A stretch of 64,000 nt of DNA, from assembly GCF_016802725.1 (NCBI RefSeq), contig NC_052668.1, positions 1,884,501 to 1,948,500 of the forward strand, read 5' to 3'. Source of the DNA: Solenopsis invicta. Lineage: Eukaryota > Arthropoda > Insecta > Hymenoptera > Formicidae. Within the stretch, counting starts at the first letter, position 1, and each line of letters begins with the position of its first letter. Shown piece after piece: positions 32,480 to 43,411 of this stretch. A program made the position numbers and the translations under genes. The notes beneath the pieces were generated by a model. The model did not search any database, was not told the origin of the DNA, and saw only the letters and a list, made by a program, of their open reading frames with translations.

Positions 32480-32726
32480 CTAAAAATTTCACATATATAC
32501 ATACATACGTAAGCGAGTTAAACAAATAGATGACATGTTTAACATATTCAAAAAGCATCAAGGTTTTGTAGATATCTAAAAAATATCTCATTAAAAAAGT
32601 TTTTAAGATATTTCTGAAAAATGTTCTGAAGTAATTTAAAAAAAAATACACCCCGCTAAAAAATTTTTCATACATAATTATATTTATAATAATTAGATAT
32701 ATATAACTATATAACAAATACGTCAG
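32480..32726. other. Intron DNA before the TM1 exon
   Basis: AT-rich sequence containing the acceptor tract of the TM1 exon (minus strand). No other feature. Confidence 0.5.
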
Positions 32727-32887
<161 letters not shown>

Positions 32888-33239
32888 CAGGATGTCCCAT
32901 TTTTAAAAACGCACCTCAATAATTCTTTAATGAAGCATTTTCAATAAAAATGTTTCAGACAAAAGTTGCATGGTTTCGAAGGGGACATAAGATGGTGTTA
33001 TTAATTTAACTTTGAATAGTTGCTTGAAGGTCACGTGAAGGTCACGCCTTCCAAAACACTATATTTAAATGTTTTTTTTGTTAAGTATTTTTCGAGTTAC
33101 AAGACTTGAAAGTTACAGTACCGCCGGCATAGCATTACTCAAGGTGTACCACGTGGAGGTTGCCCAGTTGTTTATTGTGTTGTATCGTAGTAAAAATTGA
33201 ACTTAGAAAAAATTCTTCGTTCATTTCGTAACTTTAGCA

Positions 33240-34220
33240 ATGCCAGACTATACAAGAAACGAAATTGTTAATATTCTCTTAGTTCTTGGAGAATGTCGTC
33301 GCAATTATCGTGCAGCAGTTCAAATGTATCATAATCGTTTTCCTGATAGATGTTATCCTAATGATCGAGTAATTGCCGATATCGAACGACGTGAAAGACA
33401 GCGTCCTAATGTAAGAAGACAACGACGCCATATTAATGTCCCTGAGCGTGATGACCCCCGAGTCCTTTTTGTGTTAGCTGTGGTGCATTTAAATATTTCA
33501 CTACGAGATATTAAAAAACAATTTGGTATTCAAAGAAACACAGCTCAGAGATTTTTGGCCTTGCATACATTCCATCCATGTCATATAACATTGACTCAGG
33601 CACTAACACCTAATGATTATCGTCAAAGACTTGAATTTTGTAATTGGGTTCAGGCTATGTTACGGCAGGATCAACAATTTTTTAGGTCTGTTATGTTCTC
33701 AGATGAAGCTACTTTCCATAATACAGGCCAACTAAACCGACACAACAATCATTATTGGTCCTATAATAACCCGCATCGTTCAATTGATTACCAACATCGT
33801 TGGAGTCTTATAGTGTGGTGTAGTATTGTAAATGGTTACTTAATTAGACCCGTCTTTTTTTGTCGAAAACGTTAATTCAGCGAACTACTTGCATTTCCTT
33901 GAACATAAATTGCCAGTCTTCTTGGAAGACGTAGACCTAGTAACAAGACAACGCATGTGGTTCCAACATAATGGCGCACCAGCTCACAGAAGTTAGAGAG
34001 TCCGACAGTTTCTACACCGTCTCTTCCCACGTAAGTTTATTGAACTTAAAGGACATGTTGAATGGTGCCCCAGATCTCCGGATCTGACAAGTCCCGATTT
34101 TTTCCTATGAGGATTTATAAAAAATATGATTTACGCAGAAATACCTACAACTAGAGACAATATGATAGACCGTATAAAAAACTGTTGCATTTCTTACAGT
34201 TTTTTCAGGGGAGAATGGGT
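33240..34220 (+). pseudogene. Transposase (IS630/Tc1/mariner-type), broken
   Basis: An open 211-codon frame from the ATG at 33240 gives an N-terminal helix-turn-helix region ('YTRNEIVNILLVLGECRRNY') of the kind often labelled DUF4817 in insects. It is followed by 'LRDIKKQFGIQRNTAQRFL' and the first catalytic segment 'SVMFSDEATFHNTGQLN'. A frameshift near 33860 and later stops break the rest, where 'FQHNGAPAHRS' (second Asp changed to Asn) and 'WCPRSPDLTSPDFFL' can still be read to about 34110. It is flanked by the element's own long inverted repeats. Inactive. Confidence 0.8.
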
Positions 34221-34597
34221 ATATAGATGCAAATCAGCATCAATTATTATATTAAATTAATTAATTTAATATAAATAGTGATGCTAATTCTTATTCGACA
34301 TGCTGTGTTACGACCGGAATTAATTCGGCGCACATTCTGATTGAATTCGGAAAAGTATACAAAATCACACGAATACATATAAGCATTAAGATCTAGCTGC
34401 GACCAAAGAAGGCTTTCTTACTATCATTGTGTTGTTACACTATCGGTCCAATAACATATTTGTAATTTGTTGCATTTCTATTCCTAGGAATGTCCTTCCA
34501 GAAACTGCTCAAAATTTCGAACGTCGAATTTAATTATGTATTCAGAATGAAGGAAAAATTTTTGAAGACTTATTACGATAGAAAATTCTTAAAATCT

Positions 34598-34865
34598 TGC
34601 TTTAACTGGCTGGATTTTTTCCGATCTTGCCTTGACTGGCTGAATCACCGATCAATCTTGTCTTGACTGACTAGATCACCGACCGATCTTACCTTGACTG
34701 GTTGGATCACCGATCAATCTTGTCTTGACTGATTGGATCACCGACCGATCTTACCTTGTCTGGTTGGATCACCGATCAATCTTGTCTTGACTGACTGGAT
34801 CACCGACCGATCTTACCTTAATTGGTTGGATCACCGATCAATCTTATCTTGACTGGTTGAATCAT
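34598..34865 (+). repeat. Minisatellite with 31-bp units in 62-bp dimers
   Basis: 'gatcaccgatcaatctt' recurs at intervals of 62 bp (starting near 34644, 34706, 34768 and 34830). Alternate 31-bp units read 'gatcaccgaccgatctt'. So the array is a dimer of two related monomers, about four dimers long. It lies inside the transposon between the transposase relic and the right inverted repeat. Confidence 0.9.
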
Positions 34866-35247
34866 TCTCCGATCTTTCTTCGAACACAAAAGAGGTGTAA
34901 ATCCGACCGAGCTACCTCTATGTGGTACACCTTGAGTAATGCTAATGCTAGTATGTAATGCTAGTGGTGCTGTAACTTTTAAGTCCTGTAACTCGAAAAA
35001 TACTTAACGAAAAAACATTTAATTATAGTGTTTTGGAAAGGCCTTGAAATAAGCTACAAGAATATGTCAAATAGGCAGTTCTATTAAAAAAATTGAAGGT
35101 CACCTTTACGTGACTTTCAAGCAACTATTCAAGGTTAAATTAATAACACCATTTTATGTCTCCCTCAAAATTATGCAACTTTTGTCTGAAACATTTTTGA
35201 AAATGTTTCATTAAAGAATTATTGAGGTGCGTTTTTTCAAATGGGAC

Positions 35248-35253
<6 letters not shown>

Positions 35254-35316
<63 letters not shown>

Positions 35317-35366
35317 GGCTACTTATACTGGGACACCTTGTATATATATATATATATATATATACA
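35254..35366. repeat. Microsatellites enclosing an inverted solo transposon end
   Basis: (GT)n from 35254 passes into (AT)n. At about 35317-35340 'ggctacttatactgggacaccttg' is an exact inverted copy of the terminus that starts at 35367, and a (TA)n run of about 24 bp lies between the two. The lone end has no further element sequence. Confidence 0.8.
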
Positions 35367-35635
35367 CAAGGTGTCCCAGTATAAGTAGCCATCCCTCTTT
35401 ATCTCGTAAACTAACAGAGATAGACCCAATAAATATAATATTAAATTAAATGGTTTGAACTAAACTTTATTGTGGGTGCAGTGATTACTTAAAGAAATTA
35501 TCTATGTTAAAGAACGAAGAGACATGTACAACTTTTGCATGGTAAAGTGAATATTTTTATACGATAAAAGTTGTAGAGTTTTTTTTTAATGTATACAATG
35601 ATGTATGATTTATCAAAATTATTTTATAAATTATA

Positions 35636-35975
35636 GAAGTTATGTCGGTTTAAAGTTTTGAGGGCAACTAATACCATTTCAGTTTCGCCCATACGGTGTG
35701 GCTAACTTCCGATTCCTGTTTCGGCGATTGACGTGTAACGTGTTGACATCTGATTATAATATTCGATGTACGTAAAATGTAAGTAATAAGAATACAAAAA
35801 TCTACAGGTTTGTAAAATTATTACACCAAATATTATAATCAGATATCAATATGTTACACGTCAATCGCCAAAACGGGAGTCGGAAGTTAACCACACCGCA
35901 GGGGCAAAACTGAAATGGTATTAGTCGCCCGCGGAACTTTAAACCGACATAACTTCTATAATTTGTAAAATATTA
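35636..35975. repeat. Internal palindrome of the 35.4-37.4 kb element
   Basis: 'agttatgtcggtttaaagtt' faces 'aactttaaaccgacataact', and 'attgacgtgtaacgtgttga' faces 'atatgttacacgtcaat', with a ~30-bp loop near 35800. Arms are about 150 bp. No coding sequence is present. Confidence 0.8.
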
Positions 35976-36145
35976 GAAGTATAAATAAGTTTCCGCCGTT
36001 TTACAAAAAATGGCGCCACTAGTACGTTATGGTTGAAATTGTCTGTTGTAAAACGTTATATCATAAGGTTGGACATCTGGCAACAACATAACCTTAAAAT
36101 ATTAGCGATTTTGTATCAGCATCATATATCTTTTTTCGTGCGAAA

Positions 36146-37122
36146 ATGTCGAGTTTTGAGCCGAATAAGCGTCATTTGCGGGAGCTTTTGATTTACTTCT
36201 TTAATTTGAAGAAATCTGCAGCCGAGGCGCATCGATTGCTTGTAGAAGCATATGATGAGGCTGCCTTAAGTAAGAGAAGTTGCCGTGAGTGGTTTCACAA
36301 GTTTAAGAACGGTGAATTTAACGTCGAAGACAAAGAACGTAACGGAAGGCCGAAAGTGTACGAAGACTGGAATTGGAAACATTATTAGATGAAGATTCGT
36401 GCCAAACGCAAGAAGCACTTGCACTTACATTAGGAGTGACTCAACCAGCAATTTCACATCGCTTAAAATCATTGGGAGTGATTCAAAAACAAGAAAACTG
36501 GGCTCCATATGAACTGAAGCCGAGAAACGTTGAACGCCGATTTTTCACACGTGAAATGATGCTTACCAGGCATAAACGAAAGGATTTTTTGCATCGTATA
36601 GTCACTGGTGATGAAAAATGGATCCACTACTATAACCCAAAAAAGAAGAAATCATGGGGACCACCTGGCCATGCTTCAACATCGACAGCCAAGCCGAACA
36701 TTCATGGAAAAAAGCTCATGTTGTGTATTTGGGATCAGCTTGGTGTCGTGTAGTATGAGTTGCTCAAACCGAATGAAACCATTACTGGGGCTCTCTACCG
36801 AACACAATTGATGAGATTGAGCCGAGTACTCAAGGAAAAACGTGCCCACTACTACTCCAGACACGACAAAGTTATTCTTCTGCATGATAATGCTCGTCCA
36901 CATGTTGCGGCGCCGGTCAAAACCTACGTGGAAACACTCAATTGGAAAGTTTTATCCCACCCGCCGTATTCACCAGACATTGCTCCTTCTGATTACTACC
37001 TGTTTCGATCGATGGCGCATGGCCTGTCTGAGCAACACTTCACATCATATGAAGATACAAAAAATTGGGTCGATTTGTGGATAGCTTCAAAAGATGAAGC
37101 ATTCTTCCGACGCATTAGGTAC
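36146..37122 (+). pseudogene. Mariner transposase, broken
   Basis: The ATG at 36146 starts 'MSSFEPNKRHLRELLIYFF', a mariner N-terminus with 'SCREWFHKFKNGEFNVEDKE'. A frameshift near 36366 moves to 'ETLLDEDSCQTQEALALTLG', then 'TGDEKWIHYYNPKKKKSW' (first Asp). A TAG at 36751-36753 follows. The frame goes on with 'ILLHDNARPHVAAPVKTY' (second Asp) and 'YSPDIAPSDYYLFRSM' (third Asp), then degrades after 'KDEAFFRRIRY'. All three catalytic Asp codons survive, but the frameshift, stop and altered C-terminus make it inactive. It is related to the fragment at 17509-17995. Confidence 0.88.
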
Positions 37123-37435
37123 CGTTCTTTCACAATAAATGCCCAATTTTTGATAAAAAACGGCGGAAACTCCTTTATACTCCTAATAATTCTGATAAAT
37201 CATACATCATTGTATTCATTAAAAAAACGTTACAACTTTTTTTATATAAAATTATTCACTTTATCATGCAAAAGTTGTGCATGTCTCTTTGTTCTTTAAC
37301 GTAGATAATTTCTTTAAATAACCACTGTGCTCACAATAAAGTTTAGTTCAAACCATTTAATTTGATATTATATTTATTGGGTTTATCTCTGCTAGTTTAC
37401 GAAATAAACGGGGGTAGCCACTTATACTGGGACAC

Positions 37436-37439
<4 letters not shown>

Positions 37440-37487
<48 letters not shown>

Positions 37488-37674
37488 GTGTGCGTGTGCG
37501 TGTGCGTGTGCGTGTGCGTGTGCGTGTGCGTGTGCGTGTGCGTGTGCGTGTGCGTGTGCGTGTGCGTGTGCGTGTGCGTGTGCGTGTGCGTGTGCGTGTG
37601 CGTGTGCGTGTGCGTGTGCGTGTGCGTGTGTGTGTGTGTGTGCGTGTGCGTGTGCGTTTGTGTGTACACACACG
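37440..37674. repeat. Microsatellite (TG)n then (GTGCGT)n
   Basis: (TG)n at 37440-37486, a (GTGCGT)n hexamer tract of ~140 bp to about 37628, then mixed TG/TGCG to 37674. It starts directly at the transposon terminus CACCCTG. Several long open frames (VCVC/RVRV/THTH) cross it on both strands and are artefacts of the repeat. Confidence 0.95.
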
Positions 37675-38172
37675 CGAGGTTTGTTAGAAAAGTATCCGAC
37701 CTTATTTTTTTTTGCGAAAACCTGATGGATTTGAATGAAGTGCGCTTGCACGAGCCCACCTTCGAAGGCATGCGTGAATTTTTTCGCACCTGTTGATGGC
37801 GTCAGTCGCTGGCAAGCAGCGTTTGAGTGAGATTATGTGTAGTGCTCTTGTCGCAGCGTCGGTTTTTAGGTCTCGATGCAATTGCGAAGTATGTAAAGAA
37901 ACGTATGTTAGCTATGGTCGTACTTAAAAAGATATCTGAGATCAAGTAGCCTTCGCAATTACATCGAGACCTAAAAACCGACGCTGCGACGAGAGCACTA
38001 CACATAATCTTACTCAAACGCTGCTTGCCAGCGACTGACGCTATCGACAGGTGGGAAAAAATTCACGCATTCCGACGAAGGTTCAAGGTCGGCTCGTACA
38101 AGCGCGCTTCATTCAAATCCATCAGGTTTTCGCAAAAAAAAACAAGATCGGATACTTTTCTAACAGACCTCG
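37675..38172. mobile_element. Palindromic MITE (498 bp) with CGAGGT ends
   Basis: The left arm from CGAGGTTTGTTAGAAAAG and the right arm ending with its complement pair almost throughout: 'gacgctgcgac' against 'gtcgcagcgtc', 'gcaagcagcgtttgag' against its complement. The loop lies near 37900-37930. The first 18 bases resemble the termini of the intact mariner at 10757. No transposase is present. Confidence 0.88.
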
Positions 38173-38394
38173 TATATAGAAGGTAAAGACAGTTATGGAA
38201 TACCTGTTTCAACTTTAATATCTCAAAATTATCTAAACCATATATAATTTTATCTTTTATCAAAATAATTTATAATTAAATTATTTTTAACTTATCTAAG
38301 ATTTACTTGTAATTTATCTGATTTTTATCTAGATAATTTTAAATTATCTAAGTGCAACACTGAAAACGCATTTACTGAAACATTGTTGACGTAC
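38173..38394. other. Intron DNA, AT-rich
   Basis: Contains repeated 'aaattatcta' and 'aacttatcta' motifs and the donor (GTACGT, starting 38394 on the minus strand) of the hinge exon. Confidence 0.45.
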
Positions 38395-38574
38395 CGGGTT
38401 GCGGTAAGCATTGGATACGAGAGGATACAGTCCGACTCGTCGATGTTGTTCGACCGTCTAAGTTCTCGAAATAATCTTCTACGTAGGAAGGCAGGTTTCC
38501 GGGGTAGGTAAAATCTGAACCAAAGTTAGCCCAAAGTTCATTTATCTGCGATCCGAATTTGTCGGTCAAGTTAT
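38395..38574 (-). CDS. rk: Receptor hinge exon (rickets/LGR2-like)
   Basis: A 180-bp exon hidden in the large intron. Minus-strand acceptor TTTTCTAG ends at 38575 and donor GTACGT starts at 38394. Entry and exit are phase 1, matching the exon before it (ending WPQL plus one base) and the TM1 exon after it. It reads 'NLTDKFGSQINELWANFGSD', 'FTYPGNLPSYVEDYFENLDG' and ends 'SRIQCLPQP'. Joined to its neighbours it gives IWPQL-DNLTDKFG and CLPQP-GPFLPCQDLF, the Cys-x-Pro-x-Pro-Gly-Pro-Phe hinge form known in this receptor class. It encodes extracellular sequence between the repeats and helix 1. Confidence 0.85.
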
Positions 38575-38789
38575 CTAGAAAACGTTATCACTTCAATGCC
38601 GCAAAAACCAACACTACCAAAGGTACATTCCAAAACATTCTTTCAGAGGAAAATTTTACTCGATATAATATAGTATACGTTACGTGTACTATGTATTTCG
38701 AATAGTTTTCCTCGAAAAGGACGTTTTGGAATCTAACCCAAATATAATACAATAAAACGAGTAATGAACAAAGATATTTGCTCTTTATA
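38575..38789. other. Intron DNA
   Basis: Contains the acceptor tract of the hinge exon and a palindromic stretch, 'cattccaaaacattctttcagaggaaaat' facing 'ttttcctcgaaaaggacgttttggaatc' (38627-38740), probably a small MITE remnant. Confidence 0.45.
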
Positions 38790-41700
38790 CAGGATGTAAT
38801 CCGAAATTTGCGATTGAAAATACTACAGCAAAAATTTTCTTGAAAAATTAAGTAAAAATTACACAGGTCTACAAAACTGGAGGAAGAGGGGTCTTGTGCT
38901 TTGAACTTTGAATGACGTTTCTATAGGATTTTGATGCGTTGAAAACGACTACGTTGTCCGTTTTTTTCCATCACCCTCCATTTTTTAAATAATTGTAAAA
39001 ACAGCTTTTTTCGAACTTGACTTCTTTATGAATTTTTTTTCGTTAAAAAAAATGATAGCGAGATCAGCTTTACGCAAAAATGTTCCCACAATAAAGAAAT
39101 TATTTTTTTGCAAGTTATAAAAATGTTTTATGCAAACCATAAAAAACTTCGAAAAAATCGTGAAAAAACTTAAAAAAATGATAAATTTTGAAATATAAAA
39201 CCAAATAATTAAAAAACAAAAAATCTTATAAAATGTTTGACTGTTTATGCAAATTAGCTCTATATTTCTAGTTTAACTTTTTTTTGAAAAATTAATTTCC
39301 AATCATTTGTTAAAAAGTTATTGAATTCAAACCATAAATGCATCCTGCGAGCGTTACCTACAGTGCGCGACATTCTCTCGCTCTCTCTGACGGACTGCTA
39401 TCGAATAAAGTTTAAAAAGTTATAAAATTATACAAGATCATATTGTGTATAGTTTTTTGTGTATAGTGTTTAGTGTTTAATCACTGATTTCAAAAATAAA
39501 CAAATCAAAATGGCGGATTTAAGACAAGATGGAAAACAAGAATTTAAAAGAAATGTGTATAAATAAATAACAGAAACATCGATATCTGATGGTTTTGTAA
39601 GTATCTAATTACTGCTGTATAATTACAATTGTTTAATTAAAAATGGCGGATCTAATATGGCAACACATAAAAGTTTCAAAAATTCAACGCAATAACTTAA
39701 AATTGTATTATTTATACTGTATGACAAAGGAAAGAAAAACATATTATTTTTCTTTTAATGATTTTAGTGTAATTTTCTTGCTTCAAAATTTTTACTTACT
39801 TTTTGTCATAGTAGAAAATGTACATACAGAAATATGATTTTGCGTTACTCATCCTGTACCACGTGGAGGTATCACCTTATTACAAGACCCCCTATGTCAG
39901 GAACATATTTACACTCTGTACAATTCTTTTTCTTCACTATTTACAACATTACTATTTACATTATTATAATATTTACATTATACTACATAACGATTAATCT
40001 TAATACTACATTTACATTTAACTGCATATTTAAATGTAGAATATAATTTTCAAATTTAATAAAATTTTCCACATGGTATAGGATGGGTAACGCAAAATCA
40101 TCTTTCTGTATATACATTTTCTATTGTTACAAAAAGTAAGTAAAGATTTTGAAACAGCAAAACTACACTAAAGGAAGCATAGGCTAAGTGCACCTATTAT
40201 CGTGGCCTGTCCTACTATCGTGGTTTTTAGAAAATAGATGATAGCTCGTTAAAAAAAAGAGTACCTATAGAAAAAAATTCACATTTAATCTAATCAAAAG
40301 TAAAATAAATTAAAATTAAATAAAGATGAAAATATGAATACACTTAATAAATAAATCAAATTTACTCACGAAATTAGGTGCAATGAGCATGTTGTTGGTA
40401 TTACTGCGGTATTCACGTTTCAGTGAAAGTGCTAATGACTTGACACTTAAGTATTTACTTCACTAAAATAAGTTCACTATTATTCTATCATTTTTTCACG
40501 CTACGCGCATGATACACAGCTTTTGATATTATAAATTATAAATTTACTCGATGCACACATAATTCTTACTGATAACTGTCAAAACGCGATTTCTACGATG
40601 ACAGTAGCTCACGAAGTAACCACAGCGAGAGAATCAATCAGCATTACGGAATGCATTTTTTTCATCAACGGTATTTGGGACACGGTAATTGGTAAATCGC
40701 GAAAATGGGTACACGATAATTCGTACATGACCACGGTAACAAGCGCATTCCATTTTTATTAATTTTAATATTAATAAAATTGCATTTAATTGTTAATAAT
40801 GGATGGGTTTATACATTTTTTTTTAGTTTTTTTATAAACGTTAAGAAAAAAAAAGTTTAAATTTTTCATTCATTTTTTTTTACGATGCATTGAAGTTGAG
40901 TTTTTCAGAAAACACCACGATAATAGGTGCACTTACCCTAATATATATGTTTTTCTTTGTTGTGTTATACAGTATAAATAATAGTTATTGCAATGAATTT
41001 TTGAAACTTATGTATCGCCATATTAGATCCGCTATTTTCAATTAAACATTTGTAATTATACAGTAGTAATTATAAACTTACAAAACCATCAGATATCGAT
41101 GTTCGTGTATACGCATTTTTTTAAATTCTTGTTATATTGAATCCGCCATTTTAATTTATTTTTGAAATCAGTGATCAAAAAAACTATACACAACATGATC
41201 TCGTAAAATTTTAACTTGTTGAACTTTATTCGATAGCAATCCGTCAGACGCGAGAGAATATCGCGCACTGTAGGTAACGCTCGCAGGATGAATTTATGGT
41301 TTAAATTCAATAACTTTTTAACAAATAATCGGAAATTAATTTTTCAAAAGAAAAGAACTAAACTAGAAACATAAAGCTAATTTGCCTAAAAAGTCAAATA
41401 TTTTAAGATTTTTTGTTTTTTAATTATTTAGTTTTATATTTCGAATTTATTATGTTTTTACGTTTTTTCACAATTTTTTCAAAGTTTTTTGTTTACGGTT
41501 TGCATAAAACATTTTTATAAGTTGCGAAAAAATAATTTCTCTATTGTGGGAACATTTCTGCGTAAAATGCCGTCAAGCTGACCTTGCTATCATTTTTTCT
41601 TTAACCAGAAAAAATTCATAAAGAAGTCAAGTTCGAAAAAAGCTGTTTTTGCGATTATTTAAAAAATGAAGGGTGATGGAAAAAAACGGACAACGTAGTT

Positions 41701-41880
41701 ATTTTCAGCGCATCAAAATTTTATAAAAACGTCAAAGTTCAAAGCACAAGATTCCGCCCCCCCCCTCAATTTTGTAAACCTGTGTTACTTGTAGAATCTT
41801 ATTTCAAACAATTTTAAGTAATTTTTAAGCAATTTGATATAATAACTTAAAGCTGATCAATCAGAAATTACGTATAGATG
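38790..41880. repeat. Giant inverted repeat (~3.1 kb, arms ~1.1 kb or more)
   Basis: The left arm (about 38870-39860) and right arm (about 40075-41790, enlarged by an insertion) are inverted copies. Pairs include 'catcctgcgagcgttacct' with its complement near 41270, 'aaatggcggat' with 'atccgccatttt', and 'gttgtccgtttttttccatc' with its complement near 41680. The loop (39860-40080) is AT-rich. The ends (CAGGATGTAATCCGAAATTT and its decayed mate near 41870) fit a DNA-element terminus. No transposase is readable. It lies in the receptor intron. Confidence 0.85.
40181..40948. mobile_element. MITE nested in the right arm of the giant inverted repeat
   Basis: The left end 'taagtgcacctattatcgtgg' faces the right end 'ccacgataataggtgcactta'. 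The left arm of the host palindrome has no equivalent, which gives the pre-insertion order ('cactaaa' followed by 'atatgtttttc'). The interior is AT-rich with 'taccgtgtcccaaa' and 'cacgataattcg' motifs but no gene. It is about 0.77 kb long. Confidence 0.85.
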
Positions 41881-42139
41881 GTTGCCTGCCATATAACCAT
41901 TCATACACGGAGAAAAAGTTACGGTTGCCACAACTGAATAATAATGTTATTTTTTGCCCATCAATACAAAATGGTTGTGGGAAACATAGTACTCTGGAAG
42001 TGATACCTATGGTTGCCCCAACCTTAGTAAGGGTAGCTATATATGGATGCTACAATCGTAATAATATTGTTTCTGCAACCATAGTTACATATACTTTTCA
42101 GCAAATGCGCAATATAAAAAAAATTTTTTTTTAGTTTTT

Positions 42140-42244
42140 TAACAAATTTTATTATTCTTATAATTTAATAATCTGTATTCATTGTTTCGCATATAAGATT
42201 CCTATTTCCTTAATTACAATTACGCATTATTTTACAATTTTTGA
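42140..42244. other. AT-rich DNA, no feature
   Basis: Short stretch between the MITE left half and a tRNA-like segment; nothing recognised. Confidence 0.35.
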
Positions 42245-42330
42245 ACACGCATCCGCGCTGGCGGGATTCGTACCTAAGATCTTTGGCACAATAACCCAAT
42301 ACGCTAATTCTGAGCTATAATAATCGTGTA
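42245..42330 (-). repeat. tRNA-like segment on the minus strand (SINE head)
   Basis: On the minus strand 'tagctcagaattagcg' fits a box A and 'ggtacgaatcccgcc' a box B, about 40 bases apart, followed by a T-rich tail. Of the tRNA-like segments in the window this is the best match to internal promoter consensus. The direct triplicate 'ttatattaaag' at 42353-42388 lies just outside it. Confidence 0.5.
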
Positions 42331-42789
42331 CTTGAGAAATCGTTAATAAAAAGTTATATTAAAGTTATATTAAAGTTATATTAAAGTTAATTGAACGGGA
42401 AGAAATTTGCGTCTTGAGTACCGCGCGAACACTCACTAGCCCTTTAATTATTTAGATATTGTTAAATATTTTGAATATAAATTACATAAATAATTAAAAC
42501 TTGTTTCTGCCCATGACCAGACCAATAAAGATAGCCAAAAGTAACAATTAGAAATAGTATCGGAGCATAAAAAAACATTATTGATGTAAAAAGCGTTGAT
42601 GCAAAAGTTGTTATAAACATTGTTATAAATAATTGTTAAAAATTGACTGCGAAGAAAAACTGTTTGCGCCAATTGATTTAATGGGAAAAATTATCTAAAG
42701 CAGCATATACATATAACGCTTTCTTAATTATTGTAGTTATTATAATTATTATAAACAAATTAGTTGCATAATTGATTTTACAATGTTGT

Positions 42790-43162
42790 TGTGTTGGAAC
42801 TTAGCAAATGACTGCAGGGCGAGCTTAGCGTCGGCCTTTTATAATTACTGTAATTCTTCTAGAACCTTCAGACTGGAGAATTCCAGTCTTTCTGGCCTCT
42901 AGATCCTTCTAGAAGAATCGCGAATAACTGGTGGAAACACGTGGTTTTATTTTTTGTAGTTATAACGACCAGCGACGGCGAGACAGAGAGATCTCGCGCG
43001 TTGTCGCTCCGTCGATTGACAACAGACGTTCACGCTCACGCTCTTGTTTTCGCTCTCGCTCCTGCTCCCGCTCCTGAGCGCTGTCTCTATTTGCTTATTA
43101 TCCCAAACAATATATGTATATGCTGCTTGCAGGCAAATACAAGCGAATAATATTTATTATTA
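42790..43162. mobile_element. Candidate solo LTR
   Basis: A 373-bp unit starting TGTGTTGGAAC is flanked by GTTGT at 42785-42789 and 43163-43167. It has a TATA-like 'tttataatt' and a GC-rich CT/CG repeat stretch (43015-43075), as LTR promoters often do. The 3' end (TTA) is not the canonical CA, so the boundaries or identity may be wrong. Confidence 0.35.
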
Positions 43163-43411
43163 GTTGTGTTCCGAAATTCACTGCCAGTATTGAAAAATTT
43201 GTAGTTTACACTAGCAATGTACATCGGAACGCAGTTTTATATTTTCGATGTATCTGCCAGCGGATATAAATATATTTCTTACAAAATACATTGTTTGCCG
43301 CGAACGTGATTTCACATAATATGGCGTAAGAACTGCTACTGAAATAAACTTTTAGTGTATCGTGCAATTGTATTCTATAAATCTCACAACCATAGTATTT
43401 ATTTTGCTGAC

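Larger units (their letters stand above)
32888..35253 (+). mobile_element. DNA transposon with long inverted repeats (2366 bp)
   Basis: The left end CAGGATGTCCCATTTTTA and right end (inverted CAGAGTGTCCCATTTGAA) begin inverted repeats of about 250-300 bp, including 'cctcaataattctttaatga' and the 'gtaccacgtggagg' block. Inside are one transposase relic and a 62-bp minisatellite. The ends are flanked by mirrored microsatellites, so no TA duplication can be read. The element at 228-985 is a non-autonomous relative. Confidence 0.85.
35367..37439 (+). mobile_element. DNA transposon with ~270-bp inverted repeats carrying a mariner relic
   Basis: The left end CAAGGTGTCCCAGTATAAG and the right end (inverted CAGGGTGTCCCAGTATAAG) open inverted repeats of about 270 bp (35367-~35640 and ~37170-37439). 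Both contain 'tttggtttgaactaaac'-type and 'atgtctcttcgttcttta'-type blocks. A second, inner pair of ends (near 35994 and 37181, 'gtttccgccgtttt') brackets the mariner relic. This suggests a mariner inserted in a palindromic element, or a composite. Confidence 0.7.

Noticed and set aside
34598..34865. CRISPR-like array
   Set aside because: The units are contiguous related monomers with no unique spacers, in animal DNA.
37357..37796. Overlapping long frames of CVCV, RVRV, THTH or AHAH
   Set aside because: They are translations of the TG/GTGCGT microsatellite in all frames, not genes.
39643..39837. 64-codon frame starting MADLIWQHIK
   Set aside because: Lies in one arm of the giant inverted repeat; the other arm does not preserve the frame.
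42245..42330. A genuine tRNA gene
   Set aside because: Boxes A and B fit, but I could not fold a full cloverleaf; the same holds for the other tRNA-like segments.
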